From contig NC_051119.1 of the NCBI RefSeq assembly GCF_014839805.1, forward strand, positions 6,131,245-6,195,244: a stretch of DNA of 64,000 nucleotides, written 5' to 3'. Source of the DNA: Manduca sexta. Its lineage: Eukaryota; Arthropoda; Insecta; Lepidoptera; Sphingidae. A program made the translations under genes and the position numbers. The notes under the pieces are model-generated. The model was not told the origin of the DNA. It did not search any database and was given only the letters and a program-made list of their open reading frames with translations. The first letter of the stretch is position 1, and every line of letters begins with the position of its first letter. Positions 13,249 through 25,600 of this stretch are shown here, in pieces.

Positions 13249-13415
13249 TGAAAGACGATTACCCTGGCCAGTCTACTATGATACTGGTTTGTTTGAAACC
13301 GGATATACTCGTACACAGTTTGATCCTGGAACACGACACACTTGCGTCGGCCAATACGGCCAGTTCACACATTCTATAGGGTGGTTGCTATCCAAGCGGA
13401 TACAAATTTCCTACT
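13249..13415 (-). repeat. Dispersed repeat family A, copy 2
   Basis: Reverse-oriented, diverged copy. 'GATCCTGGAACACGACACAC' and 'GAAACCGGATATACTCG' correspond to the central GTGTGTCGCGTTCC...GGATC and ATATCCGGTT blocks of family A. Confidence 0.6.
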
Positions 13416-13584
13416 AATCTAACTTATTTTATTTTCAAAATTAGAATCATCAGTTATAATAATTGTTAGCATAAATTATTTATTTACGTATTTACACAAT
13501 ATATTTATTTAATTATCTAGGCAATAGGGGTCCGGACTCATTTTTGTTCTTTATTATTATCAAATATTTACGTTATATAAATTA

Positions 13585-14350
13585 CTAGCTTTTGCCCGCG
13601 GCTCCGCCCGCGTTATAAAGTTTTTCAGGCTAAAGTTTTCCGTTATAAAATTAGTAGTTTCCCGGGAGCCTATGTTCTTCCCAGGGTCTCAAACTGTCTC
13701 CATACCAAATTTCATCTTAATACGTTGGGTAGTTTTTGAGTTTAACACGTTCAGGCAGACAGATGCAGCGGGGGACTTTGTTTTATAATATATTTTTTAG
13801 AACTTTTTAAGAGGAATAATCCCTTCATACATCATTGTTGCGTAACTTTAATCGTTTACGCAGCGCACGCAACGGAAGCTCTCAAAACTAATAATTTTTC
13901 CCCGTTTTTGCAACATGTTTCATTACTGCTCCGCTCCGATTGGTCATAGCGTGATGATATATAGCCTATAGCACTCCAGGAACAAAGGGCTATCCAACAC
14001 AAAAAGATTTTTTCAGTTGAATCACGGTAGTTCCTGAGATTAGCCATTACTGCTCCGCTCCTATTAGTCATAGCGTGATGATATATAGCCTATAGCACTC
14101 CACGAACAAAGGGCTATCCAACGCAAAAATAATTTTTCAGTTTGGACCGGTAGTTCCTGAGATTAGCCATTACTGCTCCGCTCCTATTGGGTATAGCGTG
14201 ATGATATATAGCCTATAGCACTCCACGAACAAAGGGCTATCCAACGCAAAAAGAATTTTTCAGTTTGGACCGGTAGTTCCTGAGATTAGCGCGTTCAAAC
14301 AAACAAACAAACAAACAAACAAACTCTTCAGCTTTATATAATAGTATAGA
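13585..14350 (-). mobile_element. Helitron-like element with internal tandem repeats
   Basis: Read on the minus strand the element begins TCTATACTATTATATAAAGC just after an A (complement of 14351) and ends in CTAG (13585-13588) just before a T (complement of 13584). Insertion between A and T with 5'-TC and 3'-CTAG is the Helitron signature. About 10 bp before the end there is a GC-rich hairpin (GCGGGCGGAGCCGC). No ORF, so it is non-autonomous. A (CAAA)n run lies at 14297-14322 and three tandem 124-bp units at 13921-14290. Confidence 0.75.
13921..14290. repeat. Three tandem copies of a 124-bp unit inside a Helitron
   Basis: Units begin CATTACTGCTCCGCTCC at 13921, 14045 and 14168 and share the GTGATGATATATAGCCTATAGCACTCCA and AACAAAGGGCTATCCAAC blocks. 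Copies 2 and 3 are more alike than copy 1, as expected for stepwise duplication. Confidence 0.8.
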
Positions 14351-15400
14351 TAACGCACAAAGAATTATTTAAATCCGGTAAAAAATCAACTAGTTATAAG
14401 TCTTTCAATTTCGGTAGAAGGGGTAATTAACGAGAAACAGAAAAGAGGCGCAATACCCACGGGTGACGTCATCGGGCATTACGACGCGTGCGAAAGAAAG
14501 GGATGAAACGATATCCCTACTTCGCGCCCAGTTCGGCACATAGTAATATTTAAAATATGAATTACTGGCTCATTTTTTAACAAATTTTAATGTAGTTTTC
14601 GCAGGAGGGTTTCTTTTTCGTATTATTAACCATTACATATATAATAATGTACAAAATCAAACATAGGACGGTCCCCTATTATATTTTAGTAAAGAGGTGT
14701 TGATACGGAATAATACTGTACTCGGCTTTCAAAAACGATGCAATATCGCACACACAGGTAACTTATTATAACAACCTACAGTATGACACGTGAAAGTAGA
14801 ACATGTCATCATTTTCATTAGCATCATACAGGATATTATGGAATATTTGTTAGACGAGAAAGTTTAATAGATGCTAACTCGATATTAAGGCCGATTGTGC
14901 TAATTAGGTTAATATTTTTTTCCCTTAATGATATAACGAAGTGTCTATAATTTTTTGCAAATCTGCCGCCAACTAGTATATAATCTACAGATTATAATTA
15001 TGGCGGCTAACAAGTGCGGTTCGCACTGGGTGTCAAGAGTTTTAGCTATTTGATACGTAGCTCGCCTCTCATTAGGCCAATATTAGCGTGGGTCCACTGT
15101 ACCTTACGACTCGACGAACTATGCGGAAAGATGGTAAACACCAGGCGATAATCGGGAATAAGGGGTGGATAACGCAATATACACCCTACGCACGGCATCC
15201 AACTAAAACCCTGCGGTGGCCATCTTCGACGCATTAGGGTGGACTGCGGGCTTCGACAGAAGTCTCTTAGTTGTCTACAGCCGCCCCTAACAGGTTGATG
15301 ACTTAAAAAAATGGTTAGTGATTAGGGTCCGGGGAGCCTCATGGCCTCAGGAGTCCCGGTGCTCTGCATTACTTAACTCTACGGCAGCTATGTCTTTGGG
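14351..15400. other. Intergenic, no gene recognised
   Basis: AT-rich with scattered short open frames. A stretch at about 14446-14690 resembles one at 22660-22870 (TGACGTC.., CTTTTT.AACAAATTTT.., TTTCTTTTT), suggesting an old dispersed repeat. Confidence 0.35.
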
Positions 15401-15660
15401 TACAAACAAGGGCGTCTTCAAGGGAGGGGCAGCTGCCCCCCGTAGAGATTCAAAAAAATTTGTCAAATGTAAAGCAACGAAAGTCCTAAGTCTTTGACTG
15501 GACTTGCTTCATCGATCATTCCCGTACGCTCAATAACGCTCTGCTCTATGTTATTGTTAAAGCGAGAGTGGGGAAGGAACATGTGCTGTCGACTTTACCT
15601 ACAATTCATATTTTTCTCATTCTCTATAATATCAACTTGCCCCCCCCCCCCTTCCCTCCT
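15400..15660. repeat. Dispersed repeat, second copy at 33985-34215
   Basis: The blocks GCCAAATGTAAAGCAACG/CAAAGTCCTAA, TCGATCATTCCCGTACG, CGCTCTGCTCTATGTTATTGTTAAA and TCGACTTTACCTACAATTCAT occur in the same order at 33985-34215. A run of 12 C (15640-15651) follows here. No protein was recognised. Confidence 0.65.
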
Positions 15661-18580
15661 ACCTCCTCGCCATCAGCTGGCGATGCTCTTGGATACGAAT
15701 GATTTGAAGCCCGGTATAGTTTTTTGACGAATAAAAATAAAGCAGGTTTGACAATACAGCCAATCGTAAAATTCCCGCGAATTCTTCGACATGGTTTCGG
15801 CTGTATAACTAAATATCTTATTTGTAACAACCCCGCCATAATGGCTACGTGAGATGCAAGTAAATTTCTCACCCGGTGAAAAAATATCTTCCAAGGAGAC
15901 ACGAGTAATTTATTCCGGCAGTGTCGACTGACTGGCAACGAGATTAAGTAGAATATTTCGTGTTTTGTAGTTAAAACGGCGAACAGCAAGAAACTTCCAA
16001 ATGTCTTTTTAAAGGAATCGCGAGCAAAAGACTTACTACATTGTGCTTTGAGAATGGCTTTGAGTGTTAAACCAACATTGTACTCACACAAATTGAATTT
16101 GTGTTAAAACTAAAATAGAAGTTTTGGTACGAAAATGTATTGTTATATTTTAACGGTAAAATAAAGAGGTTTTATTACACGACAATAGAATGTTTGACAA
16201 ATATTTGCAAACGTTCAAAATGAGAAACAGATTATCGAAACTGAAAAATAAAACAATTTCTTAAATATGCTTGAACAAATATTTTTATTTTGTAGTTCCA
16301 ATTTCAAATTTTGATATAGGTACTTTAGTAATCTTTATTTTGGAATATCTTACGTAGTATTTGTATTCTCTTTGATATCAGGTCGGCCGACACGCAATGA
16401 ACATTCGTCTCAAGTCATCAAATTTTTTATCCAGCTCAAGTATTATTATTCATGAATATGAATTGCGTTGTTTAAACGGATCAAAATTTTTATTAAGCCG
16501 CGAACTCTCTTTAAGAGGAGTTGTGTGCAATATCCTTTATTAAAAATGTTTTTAGAGCGTGAAAAAGGCATTGAAGACGAGCCGCTTTTAGAAGTTTCAT
16601 CCTGCGCCTATTTGTATACTGACAGACATGCTAAATTTAATTTTGTATGGTTCATGCCGGGTTTCTTCCTCGACGAAATGAACACAATTTAATTTTATAG
16701 TAGTCAGTATACTCGCACAGAGTTCTGCTATTAGTAATATGTTGAAATACAAATTGAATTACAAACTGAACCTTACATTTTTGATATAAAAAACACTTTC
16801 TAATGCCTATGCCTATTTCAAAATCATATTTTCAGAGGTATTATGAATTCGAATCACAAATAAAATAGTACCAAGGCGTTCATTTGGCTTTGTCCCTGAA
16901 TTTTCGCCGCGGATAATAAAGGATACGCTTCACGTAAAGCAAATTTGTCTTTTGGCAAGTTTTAGACGGTGTTACCCGTAAAAAAGTGTCTGCAATAAAA
17001 CAGGCATTTGTAAGAGTTCGCGACTTGTAAGAGTGAAGTTGGAGAATTTCGTGATCTACGTATAAGGAAATAGTACTATTGGTTCACACTTCTCGAAGTT
17101 TAAGTAGAAACAATAAAAGGAAAATCTGTCCATTTTGACCTACATAATTTAGGTAATTACATAATAATATGAAATTGGTGTTTTGTATGGGAGGAATACA
17201 AAGTAGATGTTTTTTTTGTAAAATATATCACAAAATTATCAAAAAATAAGAAAACTAAAACCAGGATTTTTGGTGAAAATATTAGTTTTTAATGGATGAT
17301 CTTTGGCACAACGTTAGCAAAGGTGAAGACGACTAATTATGTGGTTTCATTTAGTAACGCAATGTCAAAATGACCCTGTATATGTCGTGTTGAAATGTGG
17401 CAACGAAAACAATTAGTAAGAAGCTTTTAGTGAGTTGTATCAACTTATGAGTCCGCGAGTGAGTTTTGAAGACTTCGCTGTGACAATGAGAAGGGCTGCC
17501 GACGCCTTTTGACATTTCAATGATTAACAGGGGCGAAATAATAATATATGTTTTTCACTAGTATTTCACAGGGGTAAGGTTTTATAAAACTAAAGTAAAT
17601 GTTTGTGAATTTGTGCAGGTATAGCTCATCATTATGGGTGGGTTTTAAAGAAACATTAATAATACTTAATTTTATTTAACATACCTTAAATTTATGAAAT
17701 TTAGAGAGCCGTTACGGTAAGAATTCACAGATTAGAAATCTTTTCTCGGGGGATAATTAATGAGCTTGATATTTAGTCGGTTTTATTCGATATCAAATTA
17801 GAAATGGCCGCATTTGAGTAATAATTTATTTGAATTTTGTTGCGAGAAATGTTTCATTCCTGCGAAACCGCGAGCGACACGTAATCATTTATACTTATAC
17901 GTTTATAATGAACTGCAATTTGAAGTGAAGGGAGAGTCTATAAATTTCTTTAAAATAAATCTAAACGTTCCATAATATGTAAATAAATTAATACGTTTTT
18001 TAATATCTTCAATTAACCTAACAAATCATGGCAACCTTCTCACAGGTACTACTTTACTATTGCAACAGTAATTCCTGTATTCTGTCTTCGTAACTTTTCA
18101 GCCAGTTTGCGGCTGTGTGGCAGATGTTCCTTTGTCAAAGTCTTATAAAAAATATTTGTGAGAGCGTCATTGCACTCTTGTGTCACGTACTTAGGCCCCG
18201 GAGACCCCAATCTGAGTAAAACGAGGGCAATCTATTCAATGGCGCCGATGCTTCGTTATCTTATGAACAGAATTGTTTTATTCCACACATAAGAATATTT
18301 TATCTATGGATCTATTTGGAATGTTGGCATTAAAGAGATGCTCAACGAATTTTGTTTGAAAATATAGTAATAGTGATTTTTTGAAATTCGAACTCTCAAA
18401 TAACTGAATTTCATTTGTTTTCATTTTATTCTCTTTTAGTGTTATATAATAATATATTATAGAAAATTATTGTAAACGGGGACTCTATCCAACTTGCCAT
18501 TTTACAGTCATTAACGCTAATAGCAAACAGAAAAAAAATATGGGAATGATATATCTTATCAGTAAGTCTTTTTTTTCTAT
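15660..18580. other. Intergenic, no supported gene
   Basis: One long open frame on the minus strand (about 15624-16091) overlaps the preceding repeat and has no recognisable domain, so I do not call it. Otherwise AT-rich sequence without features. Confidence 0.35.
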
Positions 18581-18778
18581 GGGTGCGGCAAAACTGCAAC
18601 TGATGGTAAGTGATGATTGCCCCTCGACAGTTGACATAATTATGCCGGACTGTTCGAACGGGATATACATAGGCTGATCCCGGAACGCGACACACTTGAG
18701 TGGGCCAGTATGGTGGGTTTTAACACCATGTGTACAGTGGCTATCCGGGCGAATATACAATATATCCTACCTACCATC
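18581..18778 (-). repeat. Dispersed repeat family A, copy 3
   Basis: Reverse-oriented copy: 'GATCCCGGAACGCGACACAC', 'AGTATGGTGGGTTTTAACACC' and 'GCTATCCGGGCG' match the family core. Confidence 0.7.
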
Positions 18779-19355
18779 AGTAAATAGCCTATCGCTAGAA
18801 TAGATCATGCTCATAAATATAATGTTAGCGTTAATGATTGTGGAAAGGCATCTTAGCTACGGACTCGTTGTACGAATATTCAAGGCCGCTTTCAGACTTA
18901 GAATAATTTTAAGTAAGTTTATATAGCTCGCAATTCAACTTCAAAATATATAACTTTCCGATGCTCAGTAAAATACATAATTTCCACAACACCCAAGTCA
19001 GATACAAAACCCACATCGCCTGTCTTACTAAGGCAAGGAGGGTAGGTAGGTGATTAAGGTTAATATATTTTATATTTATTATTATTATTTAGTATCAATG
19101 ATGTGTAGCAAGTATGCAAACTAGAATAAAACCCAATATACATGTATCTTACAATATAATATTGATTGTAATATGTTTTGTTGCCCAAATAAAAAAAATA
19201 AATTCGTATATATAACAGAGAAAATTATTACACATAGTAATTAGGTTCGTTACATAGTTTGCGGTCTTCGCAATTATGAAAAGATACTTACCTTAGCTAT
19301 GCGAGCTGAGCTCAACTGACTAGCTTAGCTTTTTGTCTGTTGCGTTATAGTGAAC

Positions 19356-19361
19356 TTTATT
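19356..19361 (-). terminator. Poly(A) signal of the chitinase gene
   Basis: AATAAA on the minus strand about 110 nt after the chitinase stop codon. Another AATAAA overlaps the stop itself (TAAATAAAT), but it is too close to serve alone. Confidence 0.5.
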
Positions 19362-19469
19362 GATTTAAAAATTTGATAAAAAGACACCCCCCTCGCTGGT
19401 GCCCTAATATATTTTCAGCAGATTCTAACAAATAAAAAAATGGCGCAGTTATATTGCAGTTCTATTTAT

Positions 19470-19669
19470 TTATGTGCTAACATTGCATTCCGTCAAATTT
19501 GGGTAGTTGCAGACGAGCAAATTCTTGTCCCAGTACAAGCTACCTGGGCAGTGGAATTTGATTGGTTTGAGGGCTCCCCAGCCATCTTTTACACACACAT
19601 AGAAGGATGCGCAGTCTGTCGGGTCGGATTCGTAGCCCTCTTTGCTGCAGATTGAAGTGGAGGTTGAAG
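19470..19669 (-). CDS. Last chitinase exon: CBM14 (peritrophin-type) chitin-binding domain
   Basis: Encodes about 66 residues with the CBM14 pattern: C, then DCASFYVC, then [19 protein letters not shown] and a final C before the stop at 19470-19472. Aromatic residues (F, Y, W) at the usual chitin-contact positions are present. It anchors the enzyme on insoluble chitin. The acceptor is TTCCAG at 19670-19675 read on the minus strand. Confidence 0.88.
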
Positions 19670-22600
19670 CTGGAACAGATAGTTACTTTAGCGTTTAGGT
19701 CGAAAATAAAACTATTTAAACAGCGTTGTGCCAATATTCTTTGACAGTATTAGTTTTATTTAAGAACCAATAATTCTTATTAGCCTTTATCAGCAAGAAG
19801 TAATAATATGTATTTAGAAGTATTATTGAAAGCGTGACTTGTATTTGATGAATAGTATAATAGTATGAATTGAAATATTACCTGATGAATTATTAATCGC
19901 AGTCGTTGGTTCCAATGTGCTACTAGAAGTCGTCTCATTAATTGGTTCCCAAGTAGTACTAGATGCTATACTAGGAGTTGGCTCATAAGTTGGTTCTAAT
20001 GTAGTTCTATCTGTTGTATTACTAGTTGTCTCTTTAGTTGGTCTCCATGTAGAATTAGGTGCTATACTAGTAGTTGGTTCCAATGTAGTAGTAGTTTCTA
20101 TAGTAGATGTTGGTTCAGCAGTTGGTTCCAATGTAGTTCCAGCTGTTGTATTACTAGATGTCTCATTAGTTGGTCTCCATGTAGAATTAGGTGCTATACT
20201 AGTAGTTGGTTGCAATGTAGTAGTAGGTTCTATAGTAGAAGTTGGTTCAGAAGTTGGTTCCAATATAGTTCCAGCTGTTGAATTACTAGATGTCTCATTA
20301 GTTGGTCTCCGTGTAGAATTCGGTGCTATACTAGTAGTTGGTTCCAATGTAGTAGTAGGTTCTATAGTAGAAGTTGGTTCCAATGTAGTTCCAGCTGTTG
20401 TATTACTAGATGTCTCATTAGTTGGTCTCCATGTAGAATTAGGTGCTATACTAGTCGTTGGTTCCAATGCAGTAGTAGGTTCTATAGTCGAGGTTGGTTC
20501 CAATGTAGTTTCAGCTGTTGTCTTACTAGATGTCTCATTAGTTGGTCTCCATGTAGAATTCGGTGCTATACTAGTAGTTGGTTCCAATGTAGTAGTAGGT
20601 TCTATAGTAGAAGTTGATTCCAATGTAGTTCCAGCTGTTGTCTTACTAGATGTCTCATTAGTTGGTCTCCATGTAGAATTAGGTGCTATACTAGTAGTTG
20701 GTTCCAATGTAGTAGTAGTTTCTGTAGTAGAAGTTGGTTCAGAAGTTGTTTCCAATGTAGTTCCAGCTGTTGTATTACTAGATGTCTCATTAGTTGGTCT
20801 CCATGTAGAATTCGGTGCTATACTAGTAGTTGGTTCCAATGTAGTAGTAGATTCTATAGTAGAGGTTGGTTCAGTAGTTGGTTTCAATGCAGTTCCAGCT
20901 GTTGTCTTACTAGATGTCTCATTAGTTGGTCTCCATGTAGAATTCGGTGCTATACTAGTAGTTGGTTCCAATGTAGTAGTAGGTTCTATAGTAGAAGTTG
21001 GTTCCAATGTAGTTCCAGCCGTTGTATTACTAGATGTCTCATTAATTGGTCTCCATGTAATAGTAGGTGTTATACTAGAAGTTGGCTCATAAGTTGGTTT
21101 TAATGTTATTCTAGCTGTTGTACTTGAAGTGGTCACGTTAGCTACATGAGTTATATTGTTTGACGTTACAGGGCTGGTTGGTTTGGCCGTTGTTCCAGTT
21201 CCATTAATCTCTTTGTACTTATCCAAGACTTGATTGATAGCACGCAGCATAGGAAAGTCTCCATACCCACAAACGTTGTTGAAATCATCTGTGTCTATAC
21301 TCCAAACCATAATGCCAGCAACGTTTTTTGTCATAGCATATTCAACTTTTCTCCTAATGGAAGTAGGGTTGTCAAAAGATACCCAATTTTTATTGCGAAA
21401 TGCGTACGGTACTTTGGCTAGACTGTCATATCTTGTGTGCCAGAATTCGGTCTGTAGTTTTCTGCAGAACTGAAAGCATTAAGTTGTTAAGAACCTCTTA
21501 TTCTTTACTGGTGGTAGGTCTCTCATATGTGAGAGTCAGCATGGGTAAGTACCACCGCAAAATTCTATTTCTACCGATAAGTAGCATTGTGTATCACTGT
21601 TGTGTTCCCGTTTAAAGGAACTTGTAGGCAGTATAACTACTTGAAATAACAAGACTCCCGACATAAGGGAATATTAAGAAGATCCCGAGATATCTCATGT
21701 CTCGGAATAGCGAGCGTAGTGAAATACCAAACAATCTTTGTAATTCAAAGTGTTGGAGGGTGTTTCTACTGGTTATGGGTGGTCGTATCGCTTACTATCA
21801 GGCGATCGGCAAGCTCGTCTTATCATTCAAAGCAATAAATATAAAAAAATCAAACCTGTTATTCCTACAATTCGTTTAAATTCTTTTGCACTTGTTTAGA
21901 AATACTTTTTTCTGATCTAGGAAAATACCTAACAATAATGTATGTGACCGAATAAACTTTTCAAAGAACTGGACAGGTGGATTACTCCAAAGCAATTATT
22001 TTGCATAATAATTTTTGTTCAACAACTGGATATAAGACGACATATTTGCGTTGCACTGACTAATATTAGCGGTATAGTTTAAAAAATAAACAATTCTCTA
22101 TTATTTTAACTTGGAATATTACCATAACACAGTAAATTCAGATATTAATTTAATTTAAATACAACTAGAAGTCGCGATGCTACGGAAGTTTCCAAGTTTG
22201 GTGTCGACTTAAACAACTAGCATTGCACGACTTTACAATAACGGATAATGGGAAATGGAACTGTATCTCGTGTGTTTTAAGTTTGAAACTTCGTTCAGTT
22301 GTTTGTTTTTAAAGAATGCCTACTAGCAACTGAAGATGCGGGTGAAGTTGGATGTTGGGTAAGCGTTTTTTTAAATATGAATGAGATATATTGCCGGTGG
22401 TGGGATATATTATATATCCACCCAAATAGCGACCACCATACTCAAGGTATTAAAATCCGCCATAATGGCTTACGTAAGTGTCTCGCGTTTCGCGATCAGC
22501 CTGTGTATATTTGGTGCCAATAGGCTGTCATAATAGGGTAGTTGATGACTTTTTTTTAAATACATTTATCAAAAATGTATTTCATTCAATATGTATCGGA

Positions 22601-25600
22601 AAAAGAATTTCAAAAATCCACGCAATAATAAATAAGTTATAAAGTTTTGAAATATGATGGAAAGTTTAGCTGTGAAATGTGACGTCGCCCAGTGCTACCG
22701 GCCATAACAAGACAGGGCAATATCTCCACCACACCCTTAATTTTTCTCACAACAATATTTCAAATATGAATAACTGCTTTATTTTTCAACCAATTTTGAT
22801 AGTGATTTCACAGAAGAATTTCTTTTTTAAATTATTTTCTTATATATATATAATAACTAAAATTTAGGCAGTCATCATTATAGGATAGTTACTGCCGAGG
22901 GGTAATCATCTATTGTCAGCGAAAGTTTGTATATTCTTTTAGGTTTCTAAGTCTGTTACAAGTAAATGCAGTAACATCTGAATAGATTTGGATGAAATTT
23001 AGCACACGGTTAAACTATATCCTAAATTAACACATAGTTTTTAGCTAGGTAATTGCTCCTAGGGCAAATAATGGAACTTTATATTCTAACTATGAAATAG
23101 ATGGCGCTGACCTCGTCCTAGGGTTTGTCGTTGCGTTAAAAGTTTTTCGCGTAGCAACCAGTACATAGTATATAAGACTTAATTTTCAAAGCCCAATTTA
23201 TTAATAAAGCAATAGAAGTGTTGCTACTGTTTATGGAGGGCCGTGATGCTTACTATCACCGATTCTAGGATATTGCAGCAGAATGCATTTATACTTACTT
23301 CATTGAATCCAATAACTCCGCTTGTAGCAGTGTAAGGTCCACCAATGCCGGGTCCACTGCTCGGAGCCCGGACCGAGGTTCGGAGGGAATTTGTCAGCGT
23401 GAACGTTCTGCCGTAGAATGGAACACCTAACACTATTTTCTTAGCTGGACAACCTTTGAAAGAAATAAAATTATTGACATTTTCTTCGCGGGAATGGTTT
23501 ACTTACCACTGAAGCCCAATGACAGAGCCAACTGACCGGTTTTGTTTTGTTCTACATTGATGTAGACCAAAGCAAAACAAATCCAGAGAGGTGGAAAGAC
23601 CGGGCGACCAGAGAGTTTTGTCCCTTTCATCCTTTCCCATAATAAAATTGTGCCTATCTTACCAGTCGACTGACATGCAGTGGTTTTAATCTAAGTTATC
23701 GAAAGAAGTGTCTTGATATATTTGATACAATTTCTGTACCTTGTTCAAGCCAATACTCCAGTGCCACGTCAACGGTATACAAGCTCTTTCTGTCAGCACC
23801 TTCCTCTCCTATACCTCTATGCAAGGGAGCGTTATGTCCAGTTACAGCATCCCATGATCCATGCATATCGTACGCCATTATATTTACGTAGTCCAAGTAC
23901 CTGAATCATACAAACTATTTGGTAAAATTACTTTCCTTTCCAGTTTCGTTTTGGGTTAATGGTTTTCTATGCTTACAGGAATCTTAATAGATATCGGCAG
24001 TAAACTAGTTTTCGGATTTTATCGCGGTATTTTCGTTATTATTTTACTTTGGACTTATCGAAGACTTTGTAACTATCATGGTGACGAGCGGACTGAGGTG
24101 TTGATCGTTCAAAGCCTATTTTACAATATCTATCTATATTTCAAATTTATACAAACTTTATAAATACTAGTTCTTGGTACTCCATTCCTAGATGCCAACT
24201 CAGTATCTCTTTGTGCTATTAATATAGATGAAAATAACCTAACTTACTTTGAGATAGTTGGTATATCGTAAGAATGAGACGCTGAAGTCTTCACAGCAGA
24301 AACAGCAGCACTCAACAGATATCCGTACTTATCAAACTCCTGCCTCATTTCTTTAAGCAGACTATTGAAGTTAGTTACGTCAGCGGGACCGTAAACAGTG
24401 TCCCTTCGATTTGGATACTCCCAATCTAAATCTAGACCATCGAATCCATATTTCGACAGCATCTGTATTGCGCTCTTGATGAAGATCTGGCGGTATGATA
24501 TTCTTGAGACCATCTGGAAATAAATTGTTAATGGTTTTTTAAATTTGGTTTTCTTAGCGATTTGTTCACAAACACGCAATAGAAGTACCGTGAGATTATT
24601 ACACATCAAAAGATTAATACAACAACAGGACATCACGCATTTAACCGTGCGGGCAAAAATTCCAGACTCCGGGCTGATACTGAGCAGAAAAACCCAAATA
24701 TCACTTTGCCCGACCCGGGATTCCAACCCAGGACGTCAGAGCGCTGTCGTACCGCGAATGCAGTACAACTACGCTACCGAAGCAGTCGTGAAGATTTAGA
24801 CGTGAAAAAAAAATGCTTTACTCCCTTTAAGCACATCGTGCGCACAGAGAAGTGTGAGATTTGACATAATTAAAGTTCTTATAGAGAACGAGTGCAGATA
24901 ATTGTTCATGAATAATACGGTTACTAATATATTAACATTCGACAGTCCAATTTCTATCACTAGACAAAGACTAATTGTGATTAATAAGTTCTCTGAGTGC
25001 CATTTTGTTCAACAACACGTATTTAATTATGTAAATCCATACGGAAGAGAACATGTTCCATGTTTGTTTTCATGTTTCTACATTCATACTGAAATTATAA
25101 AGGCGAAAGTGACTTTGACTGTTACTCGTTCACTGTTAAACCCTTAAACCGGTTGTGGTAAAATTTGAATTGATCTTGAACCATAGGACGTAAGCTATTT
25201 TTCATCTCGGAGAAATACATTTGTTCAGGGAAAACTTTACTATATTTGGTACTTACAAGAGAAAAAATCCTGGAACCTTCATTCCACCCACCGACAGCCA
25301 ATATAGTTTTTAGTTTTGGATTTTTCCGTTTTAAATTTGTGAATTTCTTAAAATTATCTGCAAGAAGTAAATATCATTAAGACATTTATCTATTAGTACC
25401 TAAAACCTTTGATCTCCTTTTTAACGAAATGTGGGAACGAAGGAGCGTGATATTTGGCATAGAATTTTTATCGAGTACAGATAAATAAAATTTATGTATA
25501 ATATGTGTTACAAATATATTCAAATCTATGGTCGAATATCGACCACTGGACGACAACTACTTAGATTAAATATACAAATAGTTAATTATAAAAAAAAGCG

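Noticed and set aside
15624..16091. 155-codon minus-strand open frame
   Set aside because: Overlaps a dispersed repeat and the poly-C tract, has no recognisable domain or splice context, and ends in low-complexity Gly/Lys.
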